From assembly GCF_025118155.1 (NCBI RefSeq), contig NW_026251392.1:682001-746000 (forward strand): a stretch of DNA of 64,000 nt, written 5' to 3'. Below the pieces are notes generated by a model, which searched no databases, had not been told where the DNA came from, and was given only the letters and a program-made list of their open reading frames with translations. Source of the stretch: Cokeromyces recurvatus (lineage: Eukaryota; Mucoromycota; Mucoromycetes; Mucorales; Mucoraceae). This document shows, piece by piece, positions 36,789 through 47,470 of this stretch (position 1 is its first letter; each line of letters starts with the position of its first letter). A program made the position numbers and the translations under genes.

Positions 36789-37621
36789 ATGGTACGTTCA
36801 CAAATGGAATATGGGTTAGCGATCTGTGACTCGAATCAATCTCATATAAAGCAACTTGAATAGGGTCAAAATGAATGTGTACGTAAATTGTATGGTGGAT
36901 CTCGAACATCTTCGACTAAAGTGATATTACATATGAACAACCAACCTTCAATTAAAGATAGATCAATAATACTACAAGCCAAATACATAATTAGAACATT
37001 ACAACTTCCTGTTGATACCTTGATAAAAAAATTACTGCTTCATTTACTAACATCTGCAAGCCGCTTACGATGATATAAATTAGTCTCCAACCCTCTTCGG
37101 CAAAAAATGTGAACCTGTGCTGGATCCATTGGATCATCGTGTTTTTAAATTGCTGACACAAAAATTTCTACAAGAAAGTCATGACACTCTCTGTAATAAC
37201 CCAAATACCCAAACGATCTCTACTTGTCGTTTAACCTTGGTGACTGATCCTATTTTATGGCTCCTAATGACACGTATGGAGCGTAGTCAGGTACTCCGCT
37301 GGTGTCTTGGTTGGCTTCCTGGTGGAAAACCTCGTCCCTGTCTTTTCCATCCTGCAGTTCATATTTCTCGTGTTCATGCTACTGAATGTCTGCACATACA
37401 CCGTCGTCTACAATTGCCCCAGATCCATCAAAGACCCTATTTCTTTCTTACTCAATTTATTACCCCTGAAAAAACCAAAAATTTTCATCTATCTCTTTTT
37501 GGTCTGTACGTTGGCCTAAAATTTGCGTGACCCTACATGAATTGGATCCTATTTTCCATGGTGAAGATCTTCCTCCCCCTCCAACTGGTATCAGTGCTAG
37601 TTTGGTGAAATGGTTGCAATG
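36789..37621 (+). mobile_element. Non-LTR retrotransposon 3' end (reverse transcriptase C-terminal region), copy 2
   Basis: Plus-strand pseudogene. Starts MEYGLAICDSNQSHIKQLE, stop, ECVRKLYGGSRTSSTKVILH, PSIKDRSIILQAKYIIRTLQLP, then a frame break, TRMERSQVLRWCLGWLPGGK and PRPCLFHPAVHISRVHATEC, LHIHRRLQLP, and ends FHGEDLPPPPTGISASLVKW before a stop at 37621. The LEYGLAI...IxxLExxQNxCLRxIYGG block and the zinc-knuckle-like tail are typical of the region after the RT domain in fungal LINE-type elements. The catalytic RT domain is missing, as expected of a 5'-truncated copy. A 38-nt A run lies 300 bp further on (37929-37966). Confidence 0.7.
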
Positions 37622-37875
37622 ATAAAAATGTTAGTGTCTATGTCTTGTTTCTGATTTTTTTTTCCCTTTTTATCTATCTTTCTTTCTTTCGTTTTACTTT
37701 CCTCCTTATTATTTTTTCTTTATTCTTCAATACTTTTTCCATTTTCTCTCTTGACTCTTAGAAGATTTTTTTTAACTCCTAACTTCGCAAACCGGTTTGG
37801 GCAATACAGTTATTTAAACTATTGTGCACATTATGACCACTTTTTTTAATTTAATAAATGAATCATTTAATTGTA

Positions 37876-37904
37876 CGAATAATTTCCGGAAAAGATGTAA
37901 TAAA
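37876..37904. repeat. Orphan mariner terminal repeat (family A/B)
   Basis: Same block as at 23699-23727 and 42259-42288 (TGTACGAATAATTTCCGGAA and then AAGATGTAA). No transposase sequence of this family was found within 2 kb on either side, so it is a solo end left after deletion or excision. Confidence 0.7.
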
Positions 37905-37927
37905 GAAAAAAAAATGGAAGTCAGCTA

Positions 37928-37928
<1 letters not shown>

Positions 37929-37966
<38 letters not shown>
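37929..37966 (+). repeat. 38-nt adenine homopolymer
   Basis: A run 25 bp after the orphan mariner end and 307 bp after the stop of the LINE fragment. It could be the poly(A) tail of that retrotransposon insertion or an independent tract. Confidence 0.9.
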
Positions 37967-37968
<2 letters not shown>

Positions 37969-38027
37969 TATTTAATTATTTTAAGGGGATGCTCTAAGGG
38001 AATTGCAATATTCTTTTCTTTTAAAAA

Positions 38028-38351
38028 ATGTTAACATTAGGTCAAGCTTCATGTCTAGTTTTGGATCTCCAGATGACAAACGAAAATAGGCAAATAGCCA
38101 AAAAAATAATGAAAGAATCCCCTTTTGGAGTTACGTATATCTATGGAACAACTTACTTGGAGCCCGTTGTAATAGCAAAATCGCTTATTGCGAAGAATAC
38201 ATATAAATACAAGCATTACCCAGAAACGCCTCCAGGGAGTCCAAACTTGAATCCTGTCAAAAATGAAATTGACATTGTGGATGAAAACAATGATGGTACA
38301 GATGGATCTGTGATAACTGTAACGTCATCAACATCGAACTGCTGTTTTTAA
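38028..38351 (+). CDS. Hypothetical ORF, 107 aa
   Basis: Open frame MLTLGQASCLVLDLQMTNEN to SSTSNCCF. Composition is more protein-like than most spurious frames here, with an acidic DIVDENNDGTDGS segment. No family recognised. It lies 100 bp upstream of the three-exon gene and could be an upstream exon of it, but no splice path joining them was found. Confidence 0.3.
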   Translation: MLTLGQASCLVLDLQMTNENRQIAKKIMKESPFGVTYIYGTTYLEPVVIAKSLIAKNTYKYKHYPETPPGSPNLNPVKNEIDIVDENNDGTDGSVITVTSSTSNCCF

Positions 38352-38454
38352 CTATTCAATGGAAAGTATTTTAGATACAGCTAATTCTATTTTCACCAAA
38401 CAAGAACCGAACAATAATTAGCTGTATGACTACAACTTCCTTACCAATAATCAA

Positions 38455-39286
38455 ATGTACAAGATTTTAAGTTTCAATTTCCCCAGATTGCAACATATAT
38501 ACTCTCTGCACCAGTTTTCTTTGTTATTGAATAAACATAAAGACCACTTTGGTGTTCAGACTCAAAAGAAGCTCAGTGGAAATAAAGCACCAGTAAGAGG
38601 AAGATCATTATATGTATTGAAGAAAAACATACAAGAAAACCTTAATATCAGCAAAAAGTGTTTCAAGAAACACATTCAAAATTCACATGGTGAGTGGATT
38701 AATATCGAGTATGTGCGAAAAAGCGCCACAGACGAATCAGATGAAACTCGTGACAGACTTGTACGAATGATGGTTTCGAAATTAATTAATATTGGTTTTC
38801 GTGAAAAGATCTACGTGTCACCGTGTTCAAGTGCCCAAGATCCAATTTTCAAACGCGATTTCGAAATTGAGCACAAGTATGGCGACGGGAATACTCAAGG
38901 TAAACAGAAGACATTTATAAGCGTACATATACTGCGATTTCTTTTGGTACTAACTATTGTTCTTAGATTTTCTCCGATACCTTTCGATCTGCTCTAAAAA
39001 GATTCGTGTTTGCATAATCAGCTATGCAGGTTTGACGACAAACACCGAAGACTTGCAAAAATTCCTGAGGTAAAATAAAGCGGAAAAAAGTATTATACAT
39101 GTATGTTAACAAATGTATATTATATTTGGCATTCGTAGCATCCACAAAAAAATAAATGAGATAGTTATAATACATGATAGTAATATAGAAATTTTGGAAC
39201 GCAAGGCTTTGAAGAAAGAAGAGACACTTAAGAAATTCGATTGTAGAACAGGCACTGTTCCTCGTTCTAAGCAATTCAAACAATAA
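38455..39286 (+). CDS. Unidentified three-exon gene, 231 aa
   Basis: Exons 38455-38899, 38967-39069 and 39139-39286 join in frame with GT/AG introns of 67 and 69 bp, giving 232 codons with the stop. The first exon is basic (residues about 25-75 rich in Lys). The C-terminal part reads DFLRYLSICSKKIRVCIISY, AGLTTNTEDLQKFL, SIHKKINEIVIIHDSNIEIL. The alternation of a short helix with a VCIIS strand and IVIIHD strand faintly recalls the first half of a PLD-like fold, but there is no HxK(x4)D motif, so no function is assigned. It stands inside transposon-rich DNA. It may be a domesticated or captured gene, or an ordinary lineage-specific one. Confidence 0.6.
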
Positions 39287-39329
39287 GCCGAAGGTGTTGC
39301 TTATCACAAAGCAAACTTCCATATAACGT

Positions 39330-39859
39330 TAACAATACTGTAATAAACTGCCAATATATTATTAATTAATGAAACAATTACACAAATAAAATATAATTTT
39401 AAAGCTTTTCCTTACATATAACAAACGCTGAGCTACTATTGTATGGTTTAAGAATATAAAAAGACAAAGTAAATAGTGAGACACAGGCACAAGTGAGAAT
39501 ATTTTATCAGAAAAAAAAAAATTCTATATTATATATATATATATATAAAAAAAATAACTATTCTTCTTGTACAAACTATTTGGCTATTTATACTTTTCTT
39601 GGTAGTTCTAGATGATATTTATATATGCTGTTTCATTGGTGTTCTGTTAAATATTGACCTCTTTATGATATTATCAACAGTCATGATACAGATCATGATC
39701 TGGTATTATATTTGACATATCATTAATTCAATAAGGGCTTCATTTGCAGGTTTTACGTTTAATAATTACATAATTTATGTTTGACATAATGATATTTTTT
39801 ATACAACATTATTGTATAATGAATATTCAGCATTTATGTTTTATTATATCTTTATGATG
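39330..39859. other. Gene-free region
   Basis: AT-rich, with an AT dinucleotide tract near 39525-39545. No feature recognised. Confidence 0.5.
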
Positions 39860-40537
39860 TTATGTACAAATACAACATGCTTCCCGAGTGGCCTTCCTTG
39901 CAGCAGTCTGCTGAATCAGAGTGTCTTGGAATACTTCCAAAGGGAGAGTGTAATTGACTTCATTTGCAGGCTTCATAGAGAATGAAGGATCAATCGCACG
40001 AAGAGCAATGTTATTACGGGTTTGAGTCATTGATGCATCGAGATGTAACAACAATTTTCGTATATCCTGAAGCATGGTACAATAGCGTTCCAAGTTTGGA
40101 TTGCCAGCTTCTGAGGAGACAAGTTCATGGCTAAGAATGTCGAGGGGACGATAAACTGCAGATAACAAATATTGGAATTGCTTGATGGAATTGTCTTCGT
40201 AACGTTGGCCTTTATTCATAAGGCGCTCCGCTGTTGGGATGGTAGCGGGTGCTTTGTAATCCAAATGGGCCATGGGAGGGTAAGACTCAATGATCGTCTT
40301 ACGTTCGGAGTCAGTAAGTAAAGGTGAGGTGTTCAATGGAGCATTTAAATTCATAAGTTCAGAAAGACCCTCTGAAGGAGACCAGTCGTAATGAGGTCGG
40401 GTACCCATTGAATGGAGAAGTAAGATAACAGTCTCATCTGCTGACTGTATTGAGGCGGTGGTAGCATTCTGCAGTTGTTCTTGCAGGGCAACTATCTGTT
40501 GCTGCATCATGTGGAATTGTTCTTCAAGAGAGGACAT
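39860..40537 (-). CDS. Gag-like ORF of a retroelement (225 aa)
   Basis: Intact open frame from ATG 40537. It starts with a Gln-rich coiled coil (SSLEEQFHMMQQQIVALQEQ), then YDWSPSEGLSELMNLNAPLN, TIIESYPPMAHLDYKAPATI, QFQYLLSAVYRPLDILSHEL, TMLQDIRKLLLHLDASMTQT, and NIALRAIDPSF. From memory of fungal genomes this layout (N-terminal coiled coil, PPM..L.Y.AP, RPLD..H.L, NIALRA) resembles ORF1/gag of DIRS-type elements in Mucoromycota. No reverse transcriptase or tyrosine recombinase ORF is next to it, so it is a fragment or a domesticated copy. It ends with a short Cys-rich CCICT. Confidence 0.45.
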   Translation of the reverse strand: MSSLEEQFHMMQQQIVALQEQLQNATTASIQSADETVILLLHSMGTRPHYDWSPSEGLSELMNLNAPLNTSPLLTDSERKTIIESYPPMAHLDYKAPATIPTAERLMNKGQRYEDNSIKQFQYLLSAVYRPLDILSHELVSSEAGNPNLERYCTMLQDIRKLLLHLDASMTQTRNNIALRAIDPSFSMKPANEVNYTLPLEVFQDTLIQQTAARKATREACCICT

Positions 40538-40808
40538 TTAAAATGTTAGAAAAGGAAAAATGTTTGCAACTTGATAGGAATGTGTGTATCAAGTAAGCTG
40601 ATAATGACCGAGGGAAAAAGAAGATTGATAGTATAGTATTAGAATTTGATTCCTCTATATATCTTTGAATTTGCTATTAAATAAAGATTCAAGAAGATTC
40701 TAGCATACTAATATTTCCTATTTTGTTCCAACGGTCTTAAGAAATTGTCTTGAGAAATTTCTTTCGACCGATAATCATTCATTTTTAGTGAACGAAATAA
40801 GCGAAACA

Positions 40809-42138
40809 TTAAACTGGCTTTCGATTCAAGCAATCATCAAACTTATCAACAGAGTAGCGGCAGGAACCTTGAAGGTCACTGAACAAAATATTGTTGCATG
40901 AATCTCGGATTCTTGATGTCATTGTCTCTTCCTCCAATAACTTTTCTCGCTTAAGTTTACTTTTGACTACTGACCAAAATTGTTCAATAGGGTTCAATTC
41001 AGGTGAGTAAGAAGGAAGATATATGCAACGATATCCACAACCTTCAATATACTTCTGTATATCTTCGTGCTTATGAATGGGGGCGTTATCCATTACCAGA
41101 TAATAGTCCTTAAATTCTGGATGTAAATCCATGACATCTAAGCAGCTAGCAATAAAGTTGAAATAATGACCAGTAACTGTGCCCCCTTTCGTTGCTTGTT
41201 TAGGAACAGGTTTACTTCCCCCTGCTTTTCTTTTTTATTTGGAGCCTGAATTTTTGGTCGTCTTACTCTAGTATTAACTACGCCATGTGCACATATGGCT
41301 CCTAGTATAGTTGTTGTTTTTGCCCTAGTTTTAGGTACAACAACTACAGCCCTTTTTCCTTTTCTAGACCAAGCTACTGATCTCTTCATGTTAATATGAA
41401 ACGCAGCTTCGTCTATGAAAACGCAATTGCTGAAATAATCCATATCAGTTTCAAGTATCTTTTTCACGCGGTGGTACCGCTCCTCAATTTTTTCAGGGCT
41501 ATTTCTTTCTACTGAGTGGAAATGAGTTCGCTTAAGGGTGATATTGCATTTCTTTGTTACAAAATCATGAATTGCTGATTTTTTTTATTTCAAGGCCGGC
41601 GAATTGACTAGTGAGACCTTCTATCATTTCTTCCAATACAGAAGATGGCTTTTCGTCAATGAAATTGATCAAAAACTGTTTATGTTTCTCTGTAAGAACA
41701 GGAGGTCTACCAACTTTTCTACCACTTCCAGTTTGTCTCAGACTCATTTCTTCATCCCCAGCAAGCTCAGCTTTCTTTTTCCAAGTTTGTGAAGTACTTT
41801 GAGGCACTTTTATTTCCTCAGCAGCGGCACGTACACTCATCCCTTTCTCATAAATAAGGTAAAAAAAGTAGGTTTGGACCTCAGGCTTATAAGTTCGGTA
41901 TGTTTTTTTATTTTTGTTGTTATCTTTTTTTTTCTTCGTCCTTCGTAACCACTTGTTCCTGATCCTGTTTAATCTTGGCAGGTTTTTCAGGTGGCTTCAA
42001 GTCCAACTACATGTCGTAATTAGTAACATCCTCAAGAGTATCTTCTAATTCATCAACTTCCATCTCAAGAACTGCAACTCGATCGCCTTCTTCATTGCGA
42101 AGGTTTCCTTTACCATCTTCATGTATAAATTGGTCCAT
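40809..42138 (-). mobile_element. Tc1/mariner transposase, copy B (nearly complete, frame-broken)
   Basis: Reading from ATG 42138 (MDQFIHEDGKGNLRNEEGD): one in-frame stop after NYDM, LDLKPPEKPAKIKQ, HTH MSVRAAAEEIKVPQSTSQTW, GSGRKVGRPPVLTEKHKQFL, a break at an A8 run (near 41581), first Asp block CVFIDEAAFHINMKRSVAWS, TTTILGAICAHGVVNTRV, a second break near 41225, then the second Asp and the Glu: YLVMDNAPIHKHEDIQKYIE and CIYLPSYSPELNPIEQFWSV. All three catalytic acidic residues are still present but in different frames. Together they define the DDE fold of Tc1/mariner. A terminal repeat is at 42259-42288; I could not find the left one near 40700-40800. Confidence 0.85.
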
Positions 42139-42258
42139 TGTTAAAAAAAATTTTTCAAAAAATGAACGAGATTATTTCCTGCGATTAATCAATTTTAAAA
42201 TGTTTTTTGGAAACTATTTTTTAATTTTTTCTGATGGTTTACTTTTTATTTTATTTTT

Positions 42259-42288
42259 TGTGAACGAATAATTTCCAGAAATAGTGTA
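42259..42288 (-). repeat. Terminal inverted repeat beside mariner copy B
   Basis: Read inward after TA it is CACTATTTCTGGAAATTATT then CGTTCAC. It matches the ends at 23699 and 37876 with a few differences. It lies 120 bp 5' of the copy-B transposase start and 266 bp 5' of the DUF2828 gene start. Confidence 0.7.
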
Positions 42289-42553
42289 TGTCAATAAGCA
42301 AAAGTTGATGGTTTTTATTTTTTACGCTGTTTGAATACTCATAAAATTTAGATACTAAATAAAGGAATAATTTTATATTAATTTTACGCAAGGCCACCGC
42401 AGTTTTTTATTTCCAAAAATAATAATATAACCGCAGCAAGGCCAGTCATATCAAACTGAGGGAAAAAAAAATTATATCTGTCGTTTTATTTATAAATGAG
42501 TGGTGCACATTTATTTCATTTTATTTCATTTATCTCATTTTATATTTTTTATT

Positions 42554-44964
42554 ATGCCATTATTCTCAAGTTACCCTTCTTTTCTTCCTTATTTTAATGA
42601 ACTTCATGATAATAAATCTTTAGAGAAGCTAATTGAAGAACTCGGACAGAAAGATAATACTGATAAACCGGAAAGTTTACCAGATAAAAAGAGTCATCCT
42701 TTTATGGACGCCTTTCATAAAATGGCTAACATGACTTTGACTGATAATGGTGCTGTAACAAATCTTAGTACGCATAATCCTATTCTTGATTTATATTATA
42801 AAATTTCATCTTCTTCACCTTCGACATTAAAAACTATGTTGCAAGAGGCTTGGGATACAGATCCACTAACCACTATGCATATCATCTTCTATACCCGTTC
42901 AATACATCGTGGCAAGTCTCTTACATCACCTTTTTTTTATGCTTATTGTTGGTTGTTAATTCATCATCCTCGTACTGCCTTAGCTAATTTGCATATTTTG
43001 ATTGACGGAACAATTCGAACAGATGCTAAACTACAAGCAAAGAAAAATGAAGAAAGAAAACAAAAACAAGCAAAAGCTGAGGGCTGGGACATTTTGGACG
43101 ATGCTGAAGTAACAGAAGAAACGGATGAAGTGTTGCTACCTCGTCGAGATTTTAAGACACATGGATATTGGAAAGACCTTTGTACATTGTTAACCATTTA
43201 TTGTCAAGATGAACTAGAAGGCCCCTCAAAGGATAACGATTTTCAATATCTTGCTCTTCATTGGCCACGTATATCTCCTAATATAGAAGCTCGTAAAGCT
43301 AAACGCGCCGCTAAGCGCTCAAAAAATGAAGCTGATGGAACGGAATCTATAAAAGACATGGAGGAAAATAAAAAAAAATGTGTTGAATATAACAAGATAC
43401 AACAGGAACTTGCAAGTACAGCTCGATTAAACAAGCGTGTTTTACGAAATAAAAAAGTGTGTGACCTTTTAGAAAACGACAAAACTTATCGTGCACTACA
43501 TTTCACTATAGCAAAATTATTTGCAGATCAAATGAAACAAGATATGGCACAGATAGAGATGAACAAAATTTCTATAGCGCTAAATAAATCAGGTAGTCAA
43601 AATCGTTATGCTCTGAGCAATAATGTAAGTTTGGCTGGTAAGTGGGCTCCCACACTCTGTGCCTCCCATGATAAACATACCTTCTTGGCCACTTCTATTG
43701 CCGAATTACTCTTTCCTCCTGAAGAGTATCAAGAAAAAGACGAAAGTCGAGTGCGGTATTTGAACAAAGTGAGAGATCTCTATCGAAAAGAATATTTGAC
43801 TCCTCTCCGCAAGGTATTGGATTTGACTGAGCACTATATGGAGCCTGGTAAATGGGATGCTGTTGATTTCCGTCATATTCCTGCTGTCTGTCTTCAGAAT
43901 AATATAGGTCTCTTTTTCAAACACTCCCCAGATACTGTTATCAACTATATGAATGAAGTAGCTAACGGTAAGAGGAAAGTAAGTGGCGCAACTCTTGGCC
44001 CTCATCAACTTGTATACCAAATTTATGAGAATAGAATTAACAAGAGACTTGATGAAGCCCTTCAGAATATACCAGAAGCTCTTGAAAAATTCAAAAATGC
44101 CAATAAAAATCTCATTAATGGGCAATGGAATACTTTAATTGAGTCAATTCGTGATACTGCTCTCCTTTCTACAACAGACAAAGATAGAAAGAATAAGAAA
44201 AAATTGATCTTAGTGAATGCCTGGTCATTTGTGATACCTCTGGGTCTATGTTTGCATATGTATGCCCTGATAAACCTGAAGAGAGGCCTATTTATGCCGC
44301 CATTGGTCTCTCACTCGTTGTCTCCAATCTTGCCAAGCCACCCTTCAATGGTGCAATGATTACTTTTTCAGATAATCCATCCCTTTTTGAAATTGATATC
44401 AGCAGACCTTTTGATGAACAAGTGGCGGCAGTTTTTGAACATTCAAGCGGCCTCAATACTGATATATGCAAGGTCTTTACTGATGTTCTTTTACCAATGG
44501 CCAAGAAGTACAATTTAGCTCCCAAAGACATGGTAAAACACCTATTTGTCTTTTCAGATATGGAGTTCGATGCTGCTCACAATGGTGTGGATACCTATAT
44601 GACTACACAAGAGTTTATTCACAAGCAATATAAAGATGCTGGCTATGAAGTCCCTGAGGTCATTTGGTGGAATTTGAGCGGTATTAATGGACTGAGTACT
44701 ACAACAAGGACAATTACACCGGTAACACAGGATGATACTGGCGTTTCTTTACTTTCTGGATTTTCAGCATCTATGTTAAAAACGTTTCTTGATGGTGACA
44801 TCAACATTGAGGATGAAGAAAGCGAAAAGAATGATAATCCTGAGGAGCAAGAGGAAGGTGAAAAAAATAAACAAGAAGAAGATCCCAAGAAAGAAACACC
44901 TTTAGACTTTGTTATGAAAGCTGTTTATCATGAAAGTTTTAATGGAATAGTTGTTGTAGATTAA
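42554..44964 (+). CDS. DUF2828 / von Willebrand A-like protein, one frame break
   Basis: First true ATG in frame is 42554 (MPLFSSYPSF; the frame stays open further upstream but has no ATG there). N-terminal DUF2828 region: FHKMANMTLTDNGAVTNLST, NPILDLYYKISSSSPSTLKT, DPLTTMHIIFYTRSIHRGKS, FFYAYCWLLIHHPRTALANL. C-terminal half: a vWA-like domain with MIDAS motif CLVICDTSGSM, ITFSDNPSLFEIDISRPFDE, LNTDICKVFTDVLLPMAKKY, KHLFVFSDMEFDAA, YEVPEVIWWNLSG. The two halves are in different frames; the switch (minus one) must fall near the A6 run at 44198-44203, because the DTSGSM motif is only readable after it. No GT/AG intron fits. Both halves are otherwise free of defects, so a missing base is more likely than true decay. 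The role of this family is not established. Confidence 0.85.
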
Positions 44965-45052
44965 ATGTATATAATTGTATATTTTATGTCTTTTGTTATT
45001 TTATTTTATTTTTTTAATTTGGAATAAAATATGATTTTCTAAAGAGGTTTAT

Positions 45053-46823
45053 TTAAACAGTTAACTCTGGTAAAATTTTAGATAAAATTAAATCAATTAA
45101 TAGATATAATAGATGCTTATTGATCTGCTTATTTTGTAATGGCTCAAGGGTATCATGAATATGGGTTTGAAGTTCATTCAAATCTTTAGTTTCGAATAAA
45201 ACATTACGAATATTGTCTATGATAAAAAAAAAGATTAACAAAGGATACAAAAAATAAAAAGTTTATTATTATTTTACCTGGTATTGATATAGTTAATAAG
45301 CGTTCTGCTCTTACGCGCATTTGTTCTCTCTGTAATGGAGATGGTGGATCTGCCCTTTGAATAAATACACCATCAGGCCATAATAAATCACAACCTAACC
45401 GTAAATAAAATACAACATGATCTTCACTTAAAACATGTAACACAGTTTGTTCAAGAAATTTATCTATCAATAGTCCTCCACCGAATACACGAATTAAAGG
45501 CCAAAAAAACATGGCTAACATTTGCCATGCCCATCTTATAACTGGCCTTCTATTAATGCTAAAAGCAATAAATAAGAACCCCATAAGGGGCTCAATAAGC
45601 CGGATTTGTCGTGTTCTTTTTTTATGTTGATTAACCTGATGATAACGTTCCTGAGATTGCATCATAGTGGACACAAGACGATACCAAAACGTACGTATAG
45701 GTGTTAATAGCACTTGTAAAGTAATATATCCAAAAGAAAATTGTTTACGTGATTCTTGTTGATTTTTAATTTCTTCTTCTAACATGTCTTCATCTAAATT
45801 ACTGTTTTTCGGCTCGTTTTTACGTTGTTCTTCTTGTAGTCGTTGCATCTGTTTTGTTAAACTCTCCCCATTTATTCCTTTTATTTCATGTTTGGAGTCC
45901 GCTTGATCAAAGTATTGATTACTATTTTTTATTTCCTCTTTTACTGCTAATGTTTGTCCATTTGTAAATGCACTAAAATATGTTTCTGCAAATTGTCCAG
46001 AAATTTCCAATTCGTCTAATAAACTTTCATACGAGCTAAGAAGCTGAAAAAAAAAACAACAACATTAAGTACGATATCTTTTTATATATATTTGTTTCGT
46101 TACTTTGCAAATAATCGTATGAATTATATAAGGATCTGCTAACGATTCAATTAAGTTGTATAAAACTAGATTCGATATAATTTCCCTAATCAAATGGCGT
46201 ACACATTCACTATTATAGTCCTGAGGTCTTAATAATATCTTAAGAATCGATTCAGCTAAGGCAGAAAGATACTCTTTTTCTCTATTCTTAATAGGCTGTA
46301 AAGCAAAATGGGGTTGCATACCATGAAATAATTCGCTTATTGAATCACAACCACCTCCGTGATTCATGTAAAGTCGCTTTTTTGCTTTTCTATAATCATA
46401 ATAATGTATAGATAATAATTTTGGAACATCAAGCAATATAAGTTCTGTCCAATCTACCTATAACGATCATCAATTATATAAATACATTAATAAATCAAAA
46501 ACGAAAAAAGGGATTAAGCTATATATGCACCTATATAACTTTACTTCTTCACATAGTCTTTTTTCTAACTTTTGTACAAGTAAAGTCAATATTTCTAATA
46601 TTTCAGCAGTCAATTCTTCGTCTGTTGTAATGAATCGATACCAAGGATGAATGAAATCTCGTAAAATTAGAGCAAAATAGGTATAAAGCTCCAAATCAAT
46701 CGCTCTCGAGTGAGTAATAGCCTTGGGTGCACCGAGTCTCCTAGGATCTGTCTTTGGTAATGTAAGTAATTCTGGGAATAATATTCGAAGATGAATAGGT
46801 CTTAGTGAATTAATCTGATTCAT
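45053..46823 (-). CDS. PXA-domain protein with Nexin-C-like tail
   Basis: Four exons from ATG 46823. PXA domain: FPELLTLPKTDPRRLGAPKA, IDLELYTYFALILRDFIHPW, TAEILEILTLLVQKLEKRLC, then across the intron EEVDWTELILLDVPKLLSIH, YLSALAESILKILLRP, and ECVRHLIREIISNLVLYNLI. A charged linker follows and a C-terminal region LVSTMMQSQERYHQ through PLQREQMRVRAERLLTISIP and HDTLEPLQNKQINKHLLYLL that resembles the Nexin_C tail of PX-PXA sorting nexins. No PX or RGS domain is found between them. Such PXA-only proteins (S. pombe Pxa1-like, yeast Nvj3-like) act at membranes and organelle contacts. Introns carry consensus GTAAAG/GTAACG/GTAAAA donors and ATAG or TCAG acceptors, and frame is kept. Confidence 0.8.
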
Positions 46824-47151
46824 ATTTTCGTTGAATTTACAAAAAAGAAAAGAGAATTATATTTTGCTGGAAATAAATTTAATTATTACATTATATAAAT
46901 ATAACACGTGTGATTCCCTTTATTATAATGTTTAAGATATTTGCCCTGATTAAATTACCAATTAAAAAAAAATCCTTTAGAATCAAAGATAAAAACGAAA
47001 AATAAGTAAAGAAGTTAACAAGGAAAAAAAATAGCTATGATACTATTAGTGAATGAGTAAGGGAGGAGTGAATACCCGATCAGGGAAATATTAACCAAGC
47101 TGTGATAATAGTAAAAGAGAAAAGAGAGAATATTCCAAATGGTTTTAGGTA
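46824..47151. other. Gene-free region
   Basis: Promoter side of the PXA gene. AT-rich, with no recognised element before the mariner end at 47152. Confidence 0.5.
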
Positions 47152-47470
47152 CAGTGCTAACTGTGCCAAATGGCGGTTTTGCAAATTATATTGGCGGCTA
47201 TTCAAAGGTTTAAATGACGGCTTTGCCAAACTCAAATGGCAGCTTTACTAAACTCATTTGGCGTTTTATTGTTTAGATGAATGAAAACAATTTATTTATA
47301 AGGCCACTTTAGATGGGCTGTCTTTCTGAACATTTGTCAAAGACACTAACAGAGTGTTGAATAATATTTCGAAGATAGTAGACGGGAACATTGTTACTGG
47401 CTTCCTTTATTCTAGTCCGTAAATCTTACTTATCCTCGAACTGGCTACGTCTTTGGACAATTACTAACTT
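47152..47470 (-). mobile_element. 3' end fragment of a mariner-like element (same family as 51450-53184), inverted
   Basis: After TA (47150-47151) the terminal repeat starts CAGTGCTAAC and continues to CCAAATGGCGG. The following about 300 bp are, on the minus strand, clearly alignable to the last 230 bp of the element at 51450-53184 (shared blocks include CAGTTCGAGGATA, CAATGTTCCCGTCTACT and TATTATTCAACACTCTGT). Only the extreme C-terminal end of the transposase reading is present. Confidence 0.85.

Noticed and set aside
40781..40800. AGTGAACGAA near 40789 as a possible left end of mariner copy B
   Set aside because: It is short and in direct, not inverted, orientation relative to the end at 42259.
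44140..44215. Mini-intron that would repair the DUF2828 frame
   Set aside because: Candidate GT...AG pairs give the wrong frame or an intron of only 26 nt.
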